Origin: Streptomyces sp. NBC_00287
GTDB taxonomy: Bacteria > Actinomycetota > Actinomycetes > Streptomycetales > Streptomycetaceae
Direction of reading: 5' to 3'
Assembly: GCF_036173105.1 (NCBI RefSeq)
Contig: NZ_CP108053.1
Coordinates: forward strand, 9,176,001-9,240,000
Length of the DNA: 64,000 bases
Of this stretch, positions 1 through 9,296 are shown piece after piece (within the stretch, counting starts at the first letter, position 1; the number at the start of each line of letters is the position of its first letter). The translations under genes were made by a program, and so were the position numbers. The notes under the pieces were generated by a model. It was not told the origin of the DNA. It searched no databases and saw only the letters and a program-made list of their open reading frames with translations.

Positions 1-2
1 GC

Positions 3-476
3 CTGCTGATGCTGGAGTCGGTCAGCAGCAACGTCTCGGTCTCCACCCTGTCCCGGTTCGCCCGCGCGGGCTGGCTGGACCGGCGTGCCGAGCGTGCCGC
101 GGCGCACGAGGCGGTTCGGGAGTTGTCGCTGCGCCCGGACAATCCCGATGCCGCGATCAGGACCCTGTCCGGCGGCAACCAGCAGAAGGCGGTACTCGCC
201 CGCTGGCTGCTGCGCGGCTGCAAGGTGCTGCTGCTGGACGAGCCGACCCGGGGTGTCGACATCGGCGCCCGGGCGGAGTTGTACGCCGTGATTCGCCGGC
301 TGGCCGACGAGGGCCTGGCCGTACTGCTCGTCTCCAGTGAGGTGCCCGAAGTCCTGGGGCTCGCCGACCGGGTGCTGGTGCTGCGTGAAGGCAGCGTCGT
401 GCACACGGCGGACGCCCGGGCGCTCGACGAGCACCGTGTACTTGATCTTGTGATGGAAGGGAGCCCGACGCCATGA
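3..476 (+). CDS. Sugar ABC transporter ATP-binding protein (C-terminal part)
   Basis: This is the 3' end of an RbsA/MglA-type ATPase that powers import of a monosaccharide or cyclitol from the inner face of the membrane; the gene begins before the window. The visible part is the second nucleotide-binding domain: the ABC signature LSGGNQQK, a Walker B stretch VLLLDEPTRGVD and the switch-region SSEVPEV. The LSGGNQQK form and GVDIGA are typical of carbohydrate class 2 (CUT2) ATPases. The stop codon overlaps the start of the permease gene (ATGA), showing a tightly coupled operon. The substrate cannot be read from this fragment; neighbouring dehydrogenase and isomerase genes suggest a sugar or inositol-like compound. 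Confidence 0.93.
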   Translation: MLMLESVSSNVSVSTLSRFARAGWLDRRAERAAAHEAVRELSLRPDNPDAAIRTLSGGNQQKAVLARWLLRGCKVLLLDEPTRGVDIGARAELYAVIRRLADEGLAVLLVSSEVPEVLGLADRVLVLREGSVVHTADARALDEHRVLDLVMEGSPTP

Positions 477-1504
477 CGCAGCCGGCCACCGCGGAGCAAC
501 AGGATGCGCCGACGTCCGCCGCCAAGTCCGCGACGGACAAGGAAAGTTCACGCCGACCACTCGGACTGAGCTGGGACGTGCGCACGCTGTCGTTGCTCGC
601 CGTCCTCGCCGTCCTCGTCGCGGTCGGTGGGATCACCGCACCGGACGAGTTCCTGGCGACGAGCAATCTGCAGCTCGTCCTCACCCAGGCGTCCGTGATC
701 GGTGTCGTCACCGTCGGCATGACGTTCGTCATCACCAGCGGCGGGATCGACCTGTCGGTCGGCGCGATCGTGGCGCTGGCCTCGGTGTGGGCGACGACCG
801 TGGCCACCCAGGAGTTCGGCTTCGCGGGCATCCTGTTCACCGCGGTGATCGTCGGTGTGGGCTGCGGTCTCGTGAACGGTGTGCTGGTTGCCTACGGCCG
901 GATGGTGCCCTTCATCGCGACGCTGGCCATGCTCGCCTCCGCCCGCGGTCTGGCGCTGCAGATCACGGACGGCAGTACCCAGATCGTCACCGTCGAATCC
1001 GTCCTCGATCTCGGTGCCAGGGACGCCTACATCCTCGGCATCCCGCCCCTTGTTCTGATCTTCGCCGCGGTCACCGTCATCGGCTGGCTGCTGCTCAACC
1101 GCACCACCTTCGGCCGCCGCACCGTCGCGGTCGGCGGCAACGCGGAAGCGGCCCGCCTCGCCGGAATCGACGTCCGCCGCCAGCGTCTGTACCTGTACCT
1201 GTTGTCGGGCCTGTGCTGCGGTATCGCCGCGTTCATGCTGATCGTGCTCGCCGGGTCGGGTCAGAACACCAACGGCAACCTCTACGAGCTGGACGCCATC
1301 GCCGCCGCGATCATCGGCGGCACCCTGCTCAGCGGCGGCCGCGGCACCATTGTCGGCTCCGTCCTCGGTGTCCTCGTCTTCACCACGATCACCAACATCT
1401 TCGCTCTGAACAACCTGGAGACCGCTGTCCAGCAGATCGCGAAGGGCGCCATCATCGTCGCCGCCGTCCTGGTCCAGCGCCGCTCGCTGCACGGCGACGC
1501 CTGA
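473..1504 (+). CDS. Sugar ABC transporter permease, RbsC family
   Basis: 343-residue integral membrane protein forming the channel of the CUT2 importer. After a charged cytoplasmic N-terminus of about 40 residues there are roughly eight to ten hydrophobic segments. The family motif SGGIDLSVGAIVAL lies near residues 84-97, and the loop AGSGQNTNGNLYELDAIAAAIIGGT, typical of BPD_transp_2 permeases, lies near residue 260. The start overlaps the upstream ATPase stop (ATGA), so the start is secure. It works with that ATPase and with the binding lipoprotein encoded about 100 bp downstream. Confidence 0.93.
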   Translation: MTQPATAEQQDAPTSAAKSATDKESSRRPLGLSWDVRTLSLLAVLAVLVAVGGITAPDEFLATSNLQLVLTQASVIGVVTVGMTFVITSGGIDLSVGAIVALASVWATTVATQEFGFAGILFTAVIVGVGCGLVNGVLVAYGRMVPFIATLAMLASARGLALQITDGSTQIVTVESVLDLGARDAYILGIPPLVLIFAAVTVIGWLLLNRTTFGRRTVAVGGNAEAARLAGIDVRRQRLYLYLLSGLCCGIAAFMLIVLAGSGQNTNGNLYELDAIAAAIIGGTLLSGGRGTIVGSVLGVLVFTTITNIFALNNLETAVQQIAKGAIIVAAVLVQRRSLHGDA

Positions 1505-1605
1505 CGCCGTGCAGCACACCGCCGGACGGCGGGCCCTGACACCGCCGTCCGGCACCCCCACAGCCTCCATCTGACGCACAACGCCCACCGAAGGGTCGAT
1601 CCGCC

Positions 1606-2652
1606 ATGGCAAGAATCCCCGCCACCAGCCGCAGAGCACTGCTGTTCGGCACCGCCGCCGTTTCCGCCGGCGCGCTACTGACGGCCTGCACGAGCAATGA
1701 GCCCACGAACCAGGAACCGGCCGCGGACAACGCTCCCGTCGCGGACGACAAGCCGGGCAAGGCCGTCACCATCGGCTTCGCCGGCCCTCAGGCCGACCAC
1801 GGCTGGCTCAACGCCATCAACGACAACGCCAAGTCGCGTGCGGAGAGGTACTCCGACGTCACGCTGGAGATCACCGAAGGGTCCAATGACACCGCCCAGC
1901 AGATCGGCCAGATCCAGACGCTGATCAACAAGAAGGTCGACGTGCTGGTGATCCTGCCGGCCGACGGCAAGGCGCTCACCCAGGTCGGACTTGAGGCCAT
2001 GAGGGCAGGCATCCCCGTCATCAACCTGGACCGCGTCTTCGCCTCCCCGCAGGCGTACCGCTGCTGGATCGGCGGCGACAACTACGGCATGGGCCTCAAC
2101 GCCGGGCATTACATCGGCGAACAGCTCAAGGACAAGAAGAACGCCAAGGTCGTCGAACTCGCCGGGCTCGACAACCTGGAACTGACCCAGCAGCGCACCC
2201 AGGGCTTCGACGACGCCCTGAAGAACTACCCGAACATCAAGAAGGTGGCCCGCCAGGCGGCCGACTTCACGGTCGAGTCCGGTCAGGCCAAGATGGCGCA
2301 ACTGCTGCAGGCCCAGTCCCAGTTCGACGCGCTGTGGAACCACGACGACGACCAGGGCGTGGGCGCGCTGCGCGCCATCGACCAGGCCGGCCGGGACGAC
2401 TTCCTGATGGTCGGCGGCGCGGGTGCCAAGTCCGCGATGGACGCCATCAAGGCCGGCAACAGCGTGCTGAAGGCGACGGTCCTGTACCCGCCGACGATGG
2501 CCGCTTCCGCCATCGATCTCGCCCGGGCGCTCGGCCAGGGCAAGGGCGTCGGCGGCCTCGCCGAGTTCGAGATCCCGTCCTCGCTGACGCTCTACTCGGC
2601 CGTGGTCACCAAGGACAACGTCGACCAGTACCTGCCGACCGGCTTCATCTGA
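1606..2652 (+). CDS. Substrate-binding lipoprotein of the sugar ABC transporter
   Basis: 348-residue periplasmic-binding-protein type 1 (Peripla_BP_4) lipoprotein that captures the sugar outside the membrane and delivers it to the permease. The N-terminus has SRRALLF followed by a hydrophobic stretch and the lipobox LTAC with Cys28 as the lipidation site; the double arginine suggests Tat-assisted export. The mature part has family elements such as VTIGFAGPQADHGWLNAI and VDVLVILPADG, and an acidic N-terminal linker. It follows the permease after about 100 bp with no obvious terminator between them. Confidence 0.92.
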   Translation: MARIPATSRRALLFGTAAVSAGALLTACTSNEPTNQEPAADNAPVADDKPGKAVTIGFAGPQADHGWLNAINDNAKSRAERYSDVTLEITEGSNDTAQQIGQIQTLINKKVDVLVILPADGKALTQVGLEAMRAGIPVINLDRVFASPQAYRCWIGGDNYGMGLNAGHYIGEQLKDKKNAKVVELAGLDNLELTQQRTQGFDDALKNYPNIKKVARQAADFTVESGQAKMAQLLQAQSQFDALWNHDDDQGVGALRAIDQAGRDDFLMVGGAGAKSAMDAIKAGNSVLKATVLYPPTMAASAIDLARALGQGKGVGGLAEFEIPSSLTLYSAVVTKDNVDQYLPTGFI

Positions 2653-2720
2653 TCGGCCCGGGCCGTGGGTCCCACGAATACAGCGATGAGTCAGTGACAC
2701 TCCGACGAGGAGGAATCCGG

Positions 2721-3935
2721 ATGGAACACAGGGGCAGTCGGACCGCACCGCCGACACTCGGCGTGGGCATGGTCGGCTACGCGTTCATGGGCGCCGCACA
2801 CTCACAAGGGTGGCGCACCGTAGGGCACGTGTTCGACCTGCCGCTGCGGCCGGTCCTGGCCGCGATCGCCGGCCGCGACGCGCACGCCGTGCGGGCGGCG
2901 GCCGACAAGCACGGCTGGGCCGCGGCGGAGACCGACTGGCGCGCCCTCGTGGCCCGCGACGACGTACAGCTCGTCGACATCTGCACTCCGGGTGACAGCC
3001 ATGCGGAGATCGCGATCGCGGCGCTGGAGGCGGGCAAGCACGTGCTGTGCGAGAAGCCCCTGGCCAATTCGGTCGCCGAGGCGGAGGCCATGGCCACGGC
3101 CGCCGAGGCGGCCCGCGAGCGCGGACAGTTGGCCATGGTGGGCTTCAACTACCGGCGTGTGCCTGCCCTCACGTACGCCCGTCGGCTCATCGCCGACGGC
3201 AGGCTCGGCGCGCTGCGGCATGTGCGGGTGACGTACCTTCAGGACTGGCTGGTCGACCCCGACTTCCCTCTGACGTGGCGGCTGCAGCGCGAACACGCGG
3301 GGTCAGGGGCGCTCGGCGACCTCGGTGCGCATATCGTCGACCTCGCCCAGTACCTGGCAGGTGAGGAACTGGTCGGGGTCTCCGCCCAGATGGAGACCTT
3401 CGTCAAGGAACGCCCCCGCCTCGACGGCGCCTCCGCCGGCCTGACCGCATCCGGCTCCACCCGGCGCGGGCCGGTCACGGTCGACGACGCGGCGGTCTTC
3501 ACCGGCCGGCTCGCCTCGGGCGCGCTCGCCACGTTCGAGGCGACCCGGATGGCGTCGGGGCGCAAGAACGCCCTGCGGCTGGAAGTGAACGGCGAGTCCG
3601 GTTCGCTCGCCTTCGACCTGGAACGGCTCAACGAGCTGTCCTTCCACGACCACCGGGAGCCCGCCGCCACGGCGGGGTTCCGCAGGATCGTCGTCACCGA
3701 GCCCGAGCATCCGTATCTGGAGGGCTGGTGGCCGCCGGGTCACGCGCTCGGCTATGAGCACACCTTCGTCCACCAGGCCCGCGATCTGGTCGAGGCCATC
3801 GCGTCCGGCACCGACCCGATGCCGTCGTTCGCCGACGGTCTGCAGGTGCAGCGGGTGCTCGCCGCGGTGGAGGACAGCGCGCAGAAGAACTCCGTCTACA
3901 CCCCTGTCCAGGCAGTCCAGGCCGAGGTCCGGTAG
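2721..3935 (+). CDS. Gfo/Idh/MocA-family NAD(P)-dependent oxidoreductase
   Basis: 404-residue cytoplasmic dehydrogenase. The N-terminal Rossmann domain starts with GVGMVGYAFMG. The family catalytic motif CEKPLA has Glu111-Lys112-Pro113, and the GDLGAHIVDLAQY segment near residue 200 supplies the usual Asp/His pair of the substrate domain. The ATG at 2721 is chosen because GAGGAGGA lies just before it; an upstream in-frame extension would run through the preceding gene. Members oxidise sugars and cyclitols such as myo-inositol. Its position between a sugar importer and a sugar isomerase supports a catabolic role, but the substrate is unknown. Confidence 0.9.
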   Translation: MEHRGSRTAPPTLGVGMVGYAFMGAAHSQGWRTVGHVFDLPLRPVLAAIAGRDAHAVRAAADKHGWAAAETDWRALVARDDVQLVDICTPGDSHAEIAIAALEAGKHVLCEKPLANSVAEAEAMATAAEAARERGQLAMVGFNYRRVPALTYARRLIADGRLGALRHVRVTYLQDWLVDPDFPLTWRLQREHAGSGALGDLGAHIVDLAQYLAGEELVGVSAQMETFVKERPRLDGASAGLTASGSTRRGPVTVDDAAVFTGRLASGALATFEATRMASGRKNALRLEVNGESGSLAFDLERLNELSFHDHREPAATAGFRRIVVTEPEHPYLEGWWPPGHALGYEHTFVHQARDLVEAIASGTDPMPSFADGLQVQRVLAAVEDSAQKNSVYTPVQAVQAEVR

Positions 3936-3966
3936 AGATCCGGCAGAAACACCGTTGGGAGCCGCC

Positions 3967-4974
3967 ATGCCACGCCCGTTCACCCTGTTCACCGGTCAGT
4001 GGGCCGACCTGCCCTTGGAGGAGGTCTGCCGTCTGGCCCGTGACTTCGGCTACGACGGCCTTGAACTCGCCTGCTGGGGCGATCACTTCGAGGTCGACAA
4101 GGCGCTCGCCGATCCGTCGTATCTCGACTCGCGGCATCAGCTGCTGGAGAAGTACGGCCTCAAGTGCTGGGCGATCTCGAACCATCTGGTCGGCCAGGCG
4201 GTCTGCGACGCCATCATCGACGAACGCCACCAGGCCATCCTGCCCGGCGCGGTGTGGGGCGACGGCGACGGCGAGGGGGTACGGCAGCGGGCGGCGGACC
4301 GGATGAAGGACACGGCGCGTGCCGCGGCCGCGTTCGGCGTGGACACCGTCATCGGCTTCACCGGTTCCGCCATCTGGCATCTGGTCGCGATGTTCCCGCC
4401 CGCCCCCGAGTCGATGATCGAACGCGGCTACGACGACTTCGCGACCCGCTGGAACCCGATCCTCGACGTCTTCGACGCCGAGGGCGTGCGCTTCGCCCAT
4501 GAGGTCCATCCCAGCGAGATCGCCTACGACTACTGGACAACGCAGCGCGCGCTGGAGGCGGTTGACCACCGTCCGGCCTTCGGTCTGAACTTCGACCCCT
4601 CGCACTTCGTGTGGCAGGACCTCGACCCGGTGGGCTTCCTCTACGACTTCCGGGACCGGATCTACCACGTCGACTGCAAGGAGGCCCGCAAGCGCCTCGA
4701 CGGCCGTAACGGCCGGCTCGGCTCCCATCTGCCCTGGGGTGACCCGCGGCGCGGCTGGGACTTCGTGTCCGCCGGCCACGGTGACGTCCCGTGGGAGGAC
4801 GTCTTCCGGATGCTGCGCTCCATCGACTACCAGGGCCCGATCTCCGTGGAGTGGGAGGACGCCGGCATGGACCGCCTCCAAGGCGCTCCGGAGGCGCTGG
4901 CCCGCCTGAAGGCGTACGACTTCGAACCGCCGTCGGTCTCCTTCGACGCCGCCTTCGGAGGTGGCGACAACTGA
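3967..4974 (+). CDS. Sugar phosphate isomerase/epimerase (xylose-isomerase-like TIM barrel)
   Basis: 335-residue AP-endonuclease-2/xylose-isomerase-like TIM barrel, probably cytoplasmic. Likely metal ligands sit in the usual strand ends: Glu in HEVHPSEI, Asp/His in NFDPSHF, His/Asp in YHVDCKE and Glu in SVEWEDAG. It begins 31 bp after the dehydrogenase stop with GGGAG before the ATG, so the two are co-transcribed. Family members include IolE, IolI and sugar epimerases, matching the preceding dehydrogenase. A short stem-loop at 5005-5024 follows the stop. Confidence 0.88.
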   Translation: MPRPFTLFTGQWADLPLEEVCRLARDFGYDGLELACWGDHFEVDKALADPSYLDSRHQLLEKYGLKCWAISNHLVGQAVCDAIIDERHQAILPGAVWGDGDGEGVRQRAADRMKDTARAAAAFGVDTVIGFTGSAIWHLVAMFPPAPESMIERGYDDFATRWNPILDVFDAEGVRFAHEVHPSEIAYDYWTTQRALEAVDHRPAFGLNFDPSHFVWQDLDPVGFLYDFRDRIYHVDCKEARKRLDGRNGRLGSHLPWGDPRRGWDFVSAGHGDVPWEDVFRMLRSIDYQGPISVEWEDAGMDRLQGAPEALARLKAYDFEPPSVSFDAAFGGGDN

Positions 4975-5004
4975 TCGCTCCACGGGGAGCCGCGTGGTGA
5001 AGCA

Positions 5005-5024
5005 GCCCCAAGTCCCCTTGGGGC
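5005..5024 (+). terminator. Stem-loop after the transporter/isomerase operon
   Basis: GCCCCAAG and CTTGGGGC form a perfect 8-bp stem with a 4-base loop, 30 bp after the isomerase stop. There is no T-run, as is common in Streptomyces. It probably ends the 1-4974 operon. It lies in a 530-bp gap (4975-5504) that must also hold the ebo operon promoter, which I could not define. Confidence 0.5.
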
Positions 5025-5078
5025 GCCGCCGAACCGCAGTTCTTGCCCCGACCTGAGCAGAGCCCGTCCAGGTCAGTG

Positions 5079-5104
5079 CCCGGCGGTGGGACAGCCGCCG
5101 GGCA
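5079..5104 (+). terminator. Second stem-loop in the same gap
   Basis: GCCCGGCGG and CCGCCGGGC pair perfectly over 9 bp around an 8-base loop. It may back up the first hairpin and insulate the ebo cluster from the upstream operon. The next 400 bp (5105-5504) hold no convincing gene. Confidence 0.4.
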
Positions 5105-5504
5105 GGTCCGGGCTGCCCGGACACACCTTTGTCCTGGGTCGGGAAAAAGTTCGTTCCATTCGTTGCGCGAGGGCTATCGGTCGAGGACGAACAGGGCTAC
5201 GGTCCCTCTCGTGTACAGGCGCCACACAGGGGTTTGAGACTGACGGCACATTCCGGCCGTACGGCTCACCGCTCGTTCGACCGGCCTACGGAGGACATCC
5301 GCGCACCGCGCAGGGCCAACAGCCCTCAGGCATCCCGCATTTCGCTTCACCGCCACTCTCACGCCGTCACCGCCAACCACGCGCCAGCCCCTCCTGGGCC
5401 GCGGCCGAAACCGTCCCTATGCCGACGGTGGACGGGAGGCCCCCGAGCCCCCGCCCACCGTCCTCCAACCACATCGGATCATCGACATGGCAGGAAGGCA
5501 GCCC

Positions 5505-6656
5505 GTGAACAATGACGGGAACGCATCAAAGCCGCAGTCCGGCGGGCCGACCGTACGCACCGGTGTCTGGTTCGTCGGAGCCCGCGGATCGGTGGCCACC
5601 ACTGCCGTCGCCGGGTGCGCGGCGGTCACCGCCGGACTGCATCCGCCGACCGGCATGGTCACGGAGACTGCACCGTTCGACGGCACCGGCCTGCCCCGCC
5701 TGTCCTCCCTCGTGTTCGGCGGCCACGACACGGCCGACTGCCCGCTGCCCAAGCGGGCCGAACACCTCACCGGCGCCGGCGTCCTGCCGCACGGGCTCGC
5801 CTCCGCCGTGTACGCCGAACTCCAGGCCGCCGACGAGGAGATACGGTCCGGCGGCCCGCTCCCGGGAGACACACGCGGCGACGAGGAACTCATTGCGGAC
5901 TTCGCCGCCGACCTCACGTCGTTCCGCCGGCGCAACGCCCTGGCACGGGTGGTCGTCGTCAACGTCTCCTCCACCGAGCCGCTGCCCGCACCCGACGCCG
6001 TACGGCTGCCGCCCAGTTCCCTGTACGCGGCCGCGGCCCTGCGAGCCGGCTGTTCCTACGTCAACTTCACGCCGTCCACGGGGCTGCGCACCCCGGCCCT
6101 CACGGAGGCCGCGGCGGCCGGCGGGCTTCCCCACGCGGGCCGTGACGGCAAGACCGGCCAGACGCTGCTGCGGGCTGTGCTCGCCCCGATGTTCGTCCAG
6201 CGCGCCCTGGAGGTACGGGCCTGGTCCGGCACCAACCTGCTGGGCGGCGGCGACGGGGCGGCGCTGGCCGACCCGGGAGCGGCCGCGGCGAAGAACGCCG
6301 GCAAGGAGCGCGTTCTGGCCGACACCCTCGGCCACACGCCTCAGGGCGAGGTGCACATCGACGACGTACCGGCGCTCGGCGACTGGAAGACCGCCTGGGA
6401 CCACATCGCCTTCGACGGCTTCCTCGGCTCGCGGATGATCCTCCAGACCATCTGGCAGGGCTGCGACTCGGCCCTGGCCGCACCGCTCGTGCTGGACCTG
6501 GCCCGCCTTGTCGCCCGCGCCCACGAGGTGGGCCTGTCCGGACCGCTGACGGAGCTCGGCTTCTACTTCAAGGACCCGGACGCCGGTCCGTCGGGGCTCT
6601 CGGAGCAGTTCACCGCGCTGCTGTCGTTCGCCGACCGCCTGCGGGAGGCGAAGTGA
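5505..6656 (+). CDS. Inositol-3-phosphate synthase-like sugar-phosphate cyclase (ebo cluster)
   Basis: 383-residue member of the myo-inositol-1-phosphate synthase family, whose known reaction is NAD-dependent cyclisation of glucose 6-phosphate to inositol 3-phosphate. The Rossmann start is GARGSVATT. Later family landmarks are NFTPSTG, GRDGKTGQT with the active-site lysine region, SGTNLLGGGDG, and the long IAFDGFLGSRMILQ segment. GTG 5505 is preferred because GGAAGG sits six bases before it; ATG 5487 lacks a good ribosome site. Its stop overlaps the prenyltransferase start, making it the first gene of the ebo operon. It occupies the functional slot of EboD, a dehydroquinate-synthase-like cyclase, in cyanobacterial ebo clusters. 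Confidence 0.87.
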   Translation: MNNDGNASKPQSGGPTVRTGVWFVGARGSVATTAVAGCAAVTAGLHPPTGMVTETAPFDGTGLPRLSSLVFGGHDTADCPLPKRAEHLTGAGVLPHGLASAVYAELQAADEEIRSGGPLPGDTRGDEELIADFAADLTSFRRRNALARVVVVNVSSTEPLPAPDAVRLPPSSLYAAAALRAGCSYVNFTPSTGLRTPALTEAAAAGGLPHAGRDGKTGQTLLRAVLAPMFVQRALEVRAWSGTNLLGGGDGAALADPGAAAAKNAGKERVLADTLGHTPQGEVHIDDVPALGDWKTAWDHIAFDGFLGSRMILQTIWQGCDSALAAPLVLDLARLVARAHEVGLSGPLTELGFYFKDPDAGPSGLSEQFTALLSFADRLREAK

Positions 6657-7786
6657 TCCGCTCCCTCCTGTCCCGCCTCGCTCCACCCGCACCGGTGCGT
6701 GCCCCGCAGCCTGCCCGACGTGGGAACGGCCAGGGCCACGCGGGCGCCGCACCGGGGCGCGGGCGGCGGGCGCGGCTGCGGGACTGGGCCGAACTGCTGC
6801 GCGTCTCGGCGCTGTTCACCGTGCCCGGTGATGCCCTCGCCGGTGCCGCGGCCGCCGGGCTGCGGCCCAACCGGGGCACGGCGTACGCCGTGGGCGCCTC
6901 GCTCTGCCTCTACGAGGCGGGCATGGCGCTCAACGACTGGGCCGACCGCGACGAGGACGCCGTCGACCGCCCCCATCGTCCCCTTCCTTCCGGCCGTATC
7001 TCCCCGACTGCGGCGCTGGGTGCGGCCGGACTGCTGACCGCGGCCGGCCTGACCTTCGCCGCCCGCGCCGGCCGCCCCGCACTCGCGGTGGCGTCGGCAC
7101 TGACCGCCACGGTCTGGGCGTACGACCTGAGGTTGAAGCACACCCCCGCGGCCCCGGCGGCGATGGCGGCGACACGCGCCCTGGACCTCCTGCTCGGCGC
7201 CGCGGCGACCAAGTCGGCGCCCACCGCGAGGCCGTCGGGCCGAACAGCCGCCGATACGGCACCGTCCGCGCCCGCCCGCGGCCCGGCGCTTTCCGGCCGG
7301 GACGCCCGCACGCCACGAGGCGCAGCCGCCGCCCGGAGAGGGCGCATACAGCCCCCGACGCCTGGGGGATCCCCCGTCACACTGCGCACCGCGGCCCCCG
7401 CCGCCGCTGTGCTGGCCGCCCACACCTACGCCGTCACCGCCGTCTCGCGGCACGAGGCGCACGGCGGTTCGACCCTCACCCCGCTGGCCGCGCTCGGTGC
7501 GACGACCGCGCTCGGCCTGCTGCTGGCACGAACGCGCGCGAGGGCAGGGAACGTCCCGGCGCTGTCGGCCGCCGCGTACGTCCGTACCGCCGCCGTGCCC
7601 TGTCTGCACGCCGCCCTCAACCCGTCTGCGCCCCTCACACAGCGCGCCGTCGGCGGTGGGATCCGCGCCATGATCCCGCTCCAGGCCGCGCTCGCCGCCC
7701 GGTCCGGGTCGGCCGGCACCGCTCTGACGGTGCTGGGGCTCGTCCCCCTGGCCCGCGCGCTCGCACGGAAGGTGAGCCCCACGTGA
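6653..7786 (+). CDS. UbiA-family prenyltransferase, EboC-like (SCO3242-type)
   Basis: 377-residue membrane prenyltransferase. The first Asp-rich motif is NDWADRDEDAVDRPHRPLPSG and the second region is YDLRLKHTP, both typical of UbiA enzymes that attach an isoprenoid to an acceptor at the membrane. Several hydrophobic segments flank them. Unusually, about 65 residues rich in Ala, Arg, Pro and Thr (near residues 184-245) interrupt the protein just after the second motif; the DNA there contains GGGGGATCCCCC and looks inserted. GTG overlaps the previous stop (GTGA) and its own stop overlaps the next start. The prenyl donor and acceptor are unknown. Confidence 0.82.
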   Translation: MIRSLLSRLAPPAPVRAPQPARRGNGQGHAGAAPGRGRRARLRDWAELLRVSALFTVPGDALAGAAAAGLRPNRGTAYAVGASLCLYEAGMALNDWADRDEDAVDRPHRPLPSGRISPTAALGAAGLLTAAGLTFAARAGRPALAVASALTATVWAYDLRLKHTPAAPAAMAATRALDLLLGAAATKSAPTARPSGRTAADTAPSAPARGPALSGRDARTPRGAAAARRGRIQPPTPGGSPVTLRTAAPAAAVLAAHTYAVTAVSRHEAHGGSTLTPLAALGATTALGLLLARTRARAGNVPALSAAAYVRTAAVPCLHAALNPSAPLTQRAVGGGIRAMIPLQAALAARSGSAGTALTVLGLVPLARALARKVSPT

Positions 7787-8661
7787 ATCGCCGACAGGGA
7801 CTCCGCCTCGGTTACGGCACCAATGGCCTCACCGACCTCCGACTCGACGACGCCCTCGGACTGCTCGCCGACCTGGGCTACGACGGCGTCGGACTCACCC
7901 TCGACCACATGCACCTCGACCCGCTCGCCCCCGATCTCCCCGCCCGCACCGCCCATGTCGCCCGCAGGCTCGGCCAACTCAGTCTCACCGCAACCGTCGA
8001 GACCGGCGCCCGTTACGTGCTCGACCCGCACCGCAAGCACGGTCCGTCGCTGCTCGACCCGGACCCCGAGGGGCGTGCCGCCCGCACCCGCCTGCTGATC
8101 ACGGCGGTCAGGGTCGCGGCGGACCTCGGAGCGCACGCCGTGCACTGCTTCAGTGGCATCACGCCGCCCGGCACCGACGAAGACACCGCCTGGCAGCGCC
8201 TTCAGGAGACGCTCGAACCCGTAGTCGACGCCGCGGCCGTCGCCGGCGTACCGATCGCGATCGAACCCGAACCGGGACACCTCCTCGCCACCCTCGCCGA
8301 CTTCCATCACCTGCGCACCTTGCTCGGCAGCCCTTCCTCTCTCGGCCTGACCCTCGATATCGGCCACTGCCAGTGCCTGGAGCCGGACCCGCCCGCCGAG
8401 TGCGTCCGTGCGGCCGCGCCCTGGCTGCGGCACGTGCAGATCGAGGACATGCGTCGGGGGGTGCACGAGCATCTGCCGTTCGGCGACGGCGAGATCGACT
8501 TCCCGCCCGTCCTGGACGCCCTCGCCGCCACCGGCTACCAGGGCCTCACCGTCGTCGAGCTGCCCCGTCACTCCCACGCCGGGCCGGAACTGGCCCGATC
8601 CTCCATCGAGTTCCTCCGGACCCTGGCAGCCACCACCACGAAGGGAGCGTCGGCGGCATGA
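7783..8661 (+). CDS. Sugar phosphate isomerase/epimerase of the ebo cluster
   Basis: 292-residue TIM barrel of the xylose-isomerase-like family. Visible active-site segments are YGTNGLTD at the N-terminus, IEPEPGHLL with a probable metal-binding Glu, TLDIGHCQC with Asp/His, and a final Glu in TVVELPRHSH. It is coupled to both neighbours by 4-bp overlaps, so it should act on an intermediate of the same pathway as the cyclase and prenyltransferase. It is distinct in sequence from EboE downstream. Confidence 0.82.
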   Translation: MNRRQGLRLGYGTNGLTDLRLDDALGLLADLGYDGVGLTLDHMHLDPLAPDLPARTAHVARRLGQLSLTATVETGARYVLDPHRKHGPSLLDPDPEGRAARTRLLITAVRVAADLGAHAVHCFSGITPPGTDEDTAWQRLQETLEPVVDAAAVAGVPIAIEPEPGHLLATLADFHHLRTLLGSPSSLGLTLDIGHCQCLEPDPPAECVRAAAPWLRHVQIEDMRRGVHEHLPFGDGEIDFPPVLDALAATGYQGLTVVELPRHSHAGPELARSSIEFLRTLAATTTKGASAA

Positions 8662-9296
8662 CGCAACCCCCTGCCCGGACCCGCGACCACGTCACGGCGG
8701 CGCTGCCCGACGACACGGCGCGCGCCTGGTTCGACGAAGCGCTGGCCGACGCAGCCCACGCGGCGAAGGCACCCCCGACGGCCCCCACCTCGTACATCGC
8801 CCACACCTGGGAGCTGCGGTTCGCCGCTGCCGGGCGGCACTGCGGCCACGACAACGCCGACGCCGTCCGTACGCTGCTGCTGGTCGAGGCCCGGGCGGGA
8901 CTCGACACCCTGACCCGGCTCTACCAGCACGGCAGCGGCGCCGAACGCCGCGCCGTACTCCAGGTGCTCCCGGATCTGGTCGAAGGACCGCACGCCCTGC
9001 ACCTCGTCGAGGATGCCCTGCGCACCAACGACACCAGGCTCGTCCGCGCCGCCGTCGGCCCCTACGCCGCCGCCCACCTCGACCCGCACGCCTGGCGTCA
9101 CGCCGTCCTGAAGTGCCTGTTCACCGGCGTCCCCCTCGACGCGGTCGCGCGCTTGGCGCAGCGGGCGGCCGGCGACGGCGAACTGGCCCGCATGCTCACC
9201 GACTACGCCGCCGAGCGCACCGCCGCCGGCCGCGACGTACCCGACGATCTCGGTCGCGTGCTGACCCTGACGGGCGAAGAGCCCAAGGAGCCTTGA
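8658..9296 (+). CDS. eboA: EboA domain-containing protein
   Basis: 212-residue alpha-helical protein of the EboA family, the marker of ebo/EDB metabolite-traffic clusters. Recognisable parts are the RFAAAGRHCG region near residue 55 and the C-terminal block VLKCLFTGVPLDAV followed by LARMLTDYAAERTAAGR. The biochemical role of EboA is unknown. In Nostoc the ebo cluster is needed to move the scytonemin monomer to the periplasm. ATG 8658 overlaps the preceding stop; the own stop overlaps the TatD gene start by one base. Confidence 0.85.
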   Translation: MTQPPARTRDHVTAALPDDTARAWFDEALADAAHAAKAPPTAPTSYIAHTWELRFAAAGRHCGHDNADAVRTLLLVEARAGLDTLTRLYQHGSGAERRAVLQVLPDLVEGPHALHLVEDALRTNDTRLVRAAVGPYAAAHLDPHAWRHAVLKCLFTGVPLDAVARLAQRAAGDGELARMLTDYAAERTAAGRDVPDDLGRVLTLTGEEPKEP

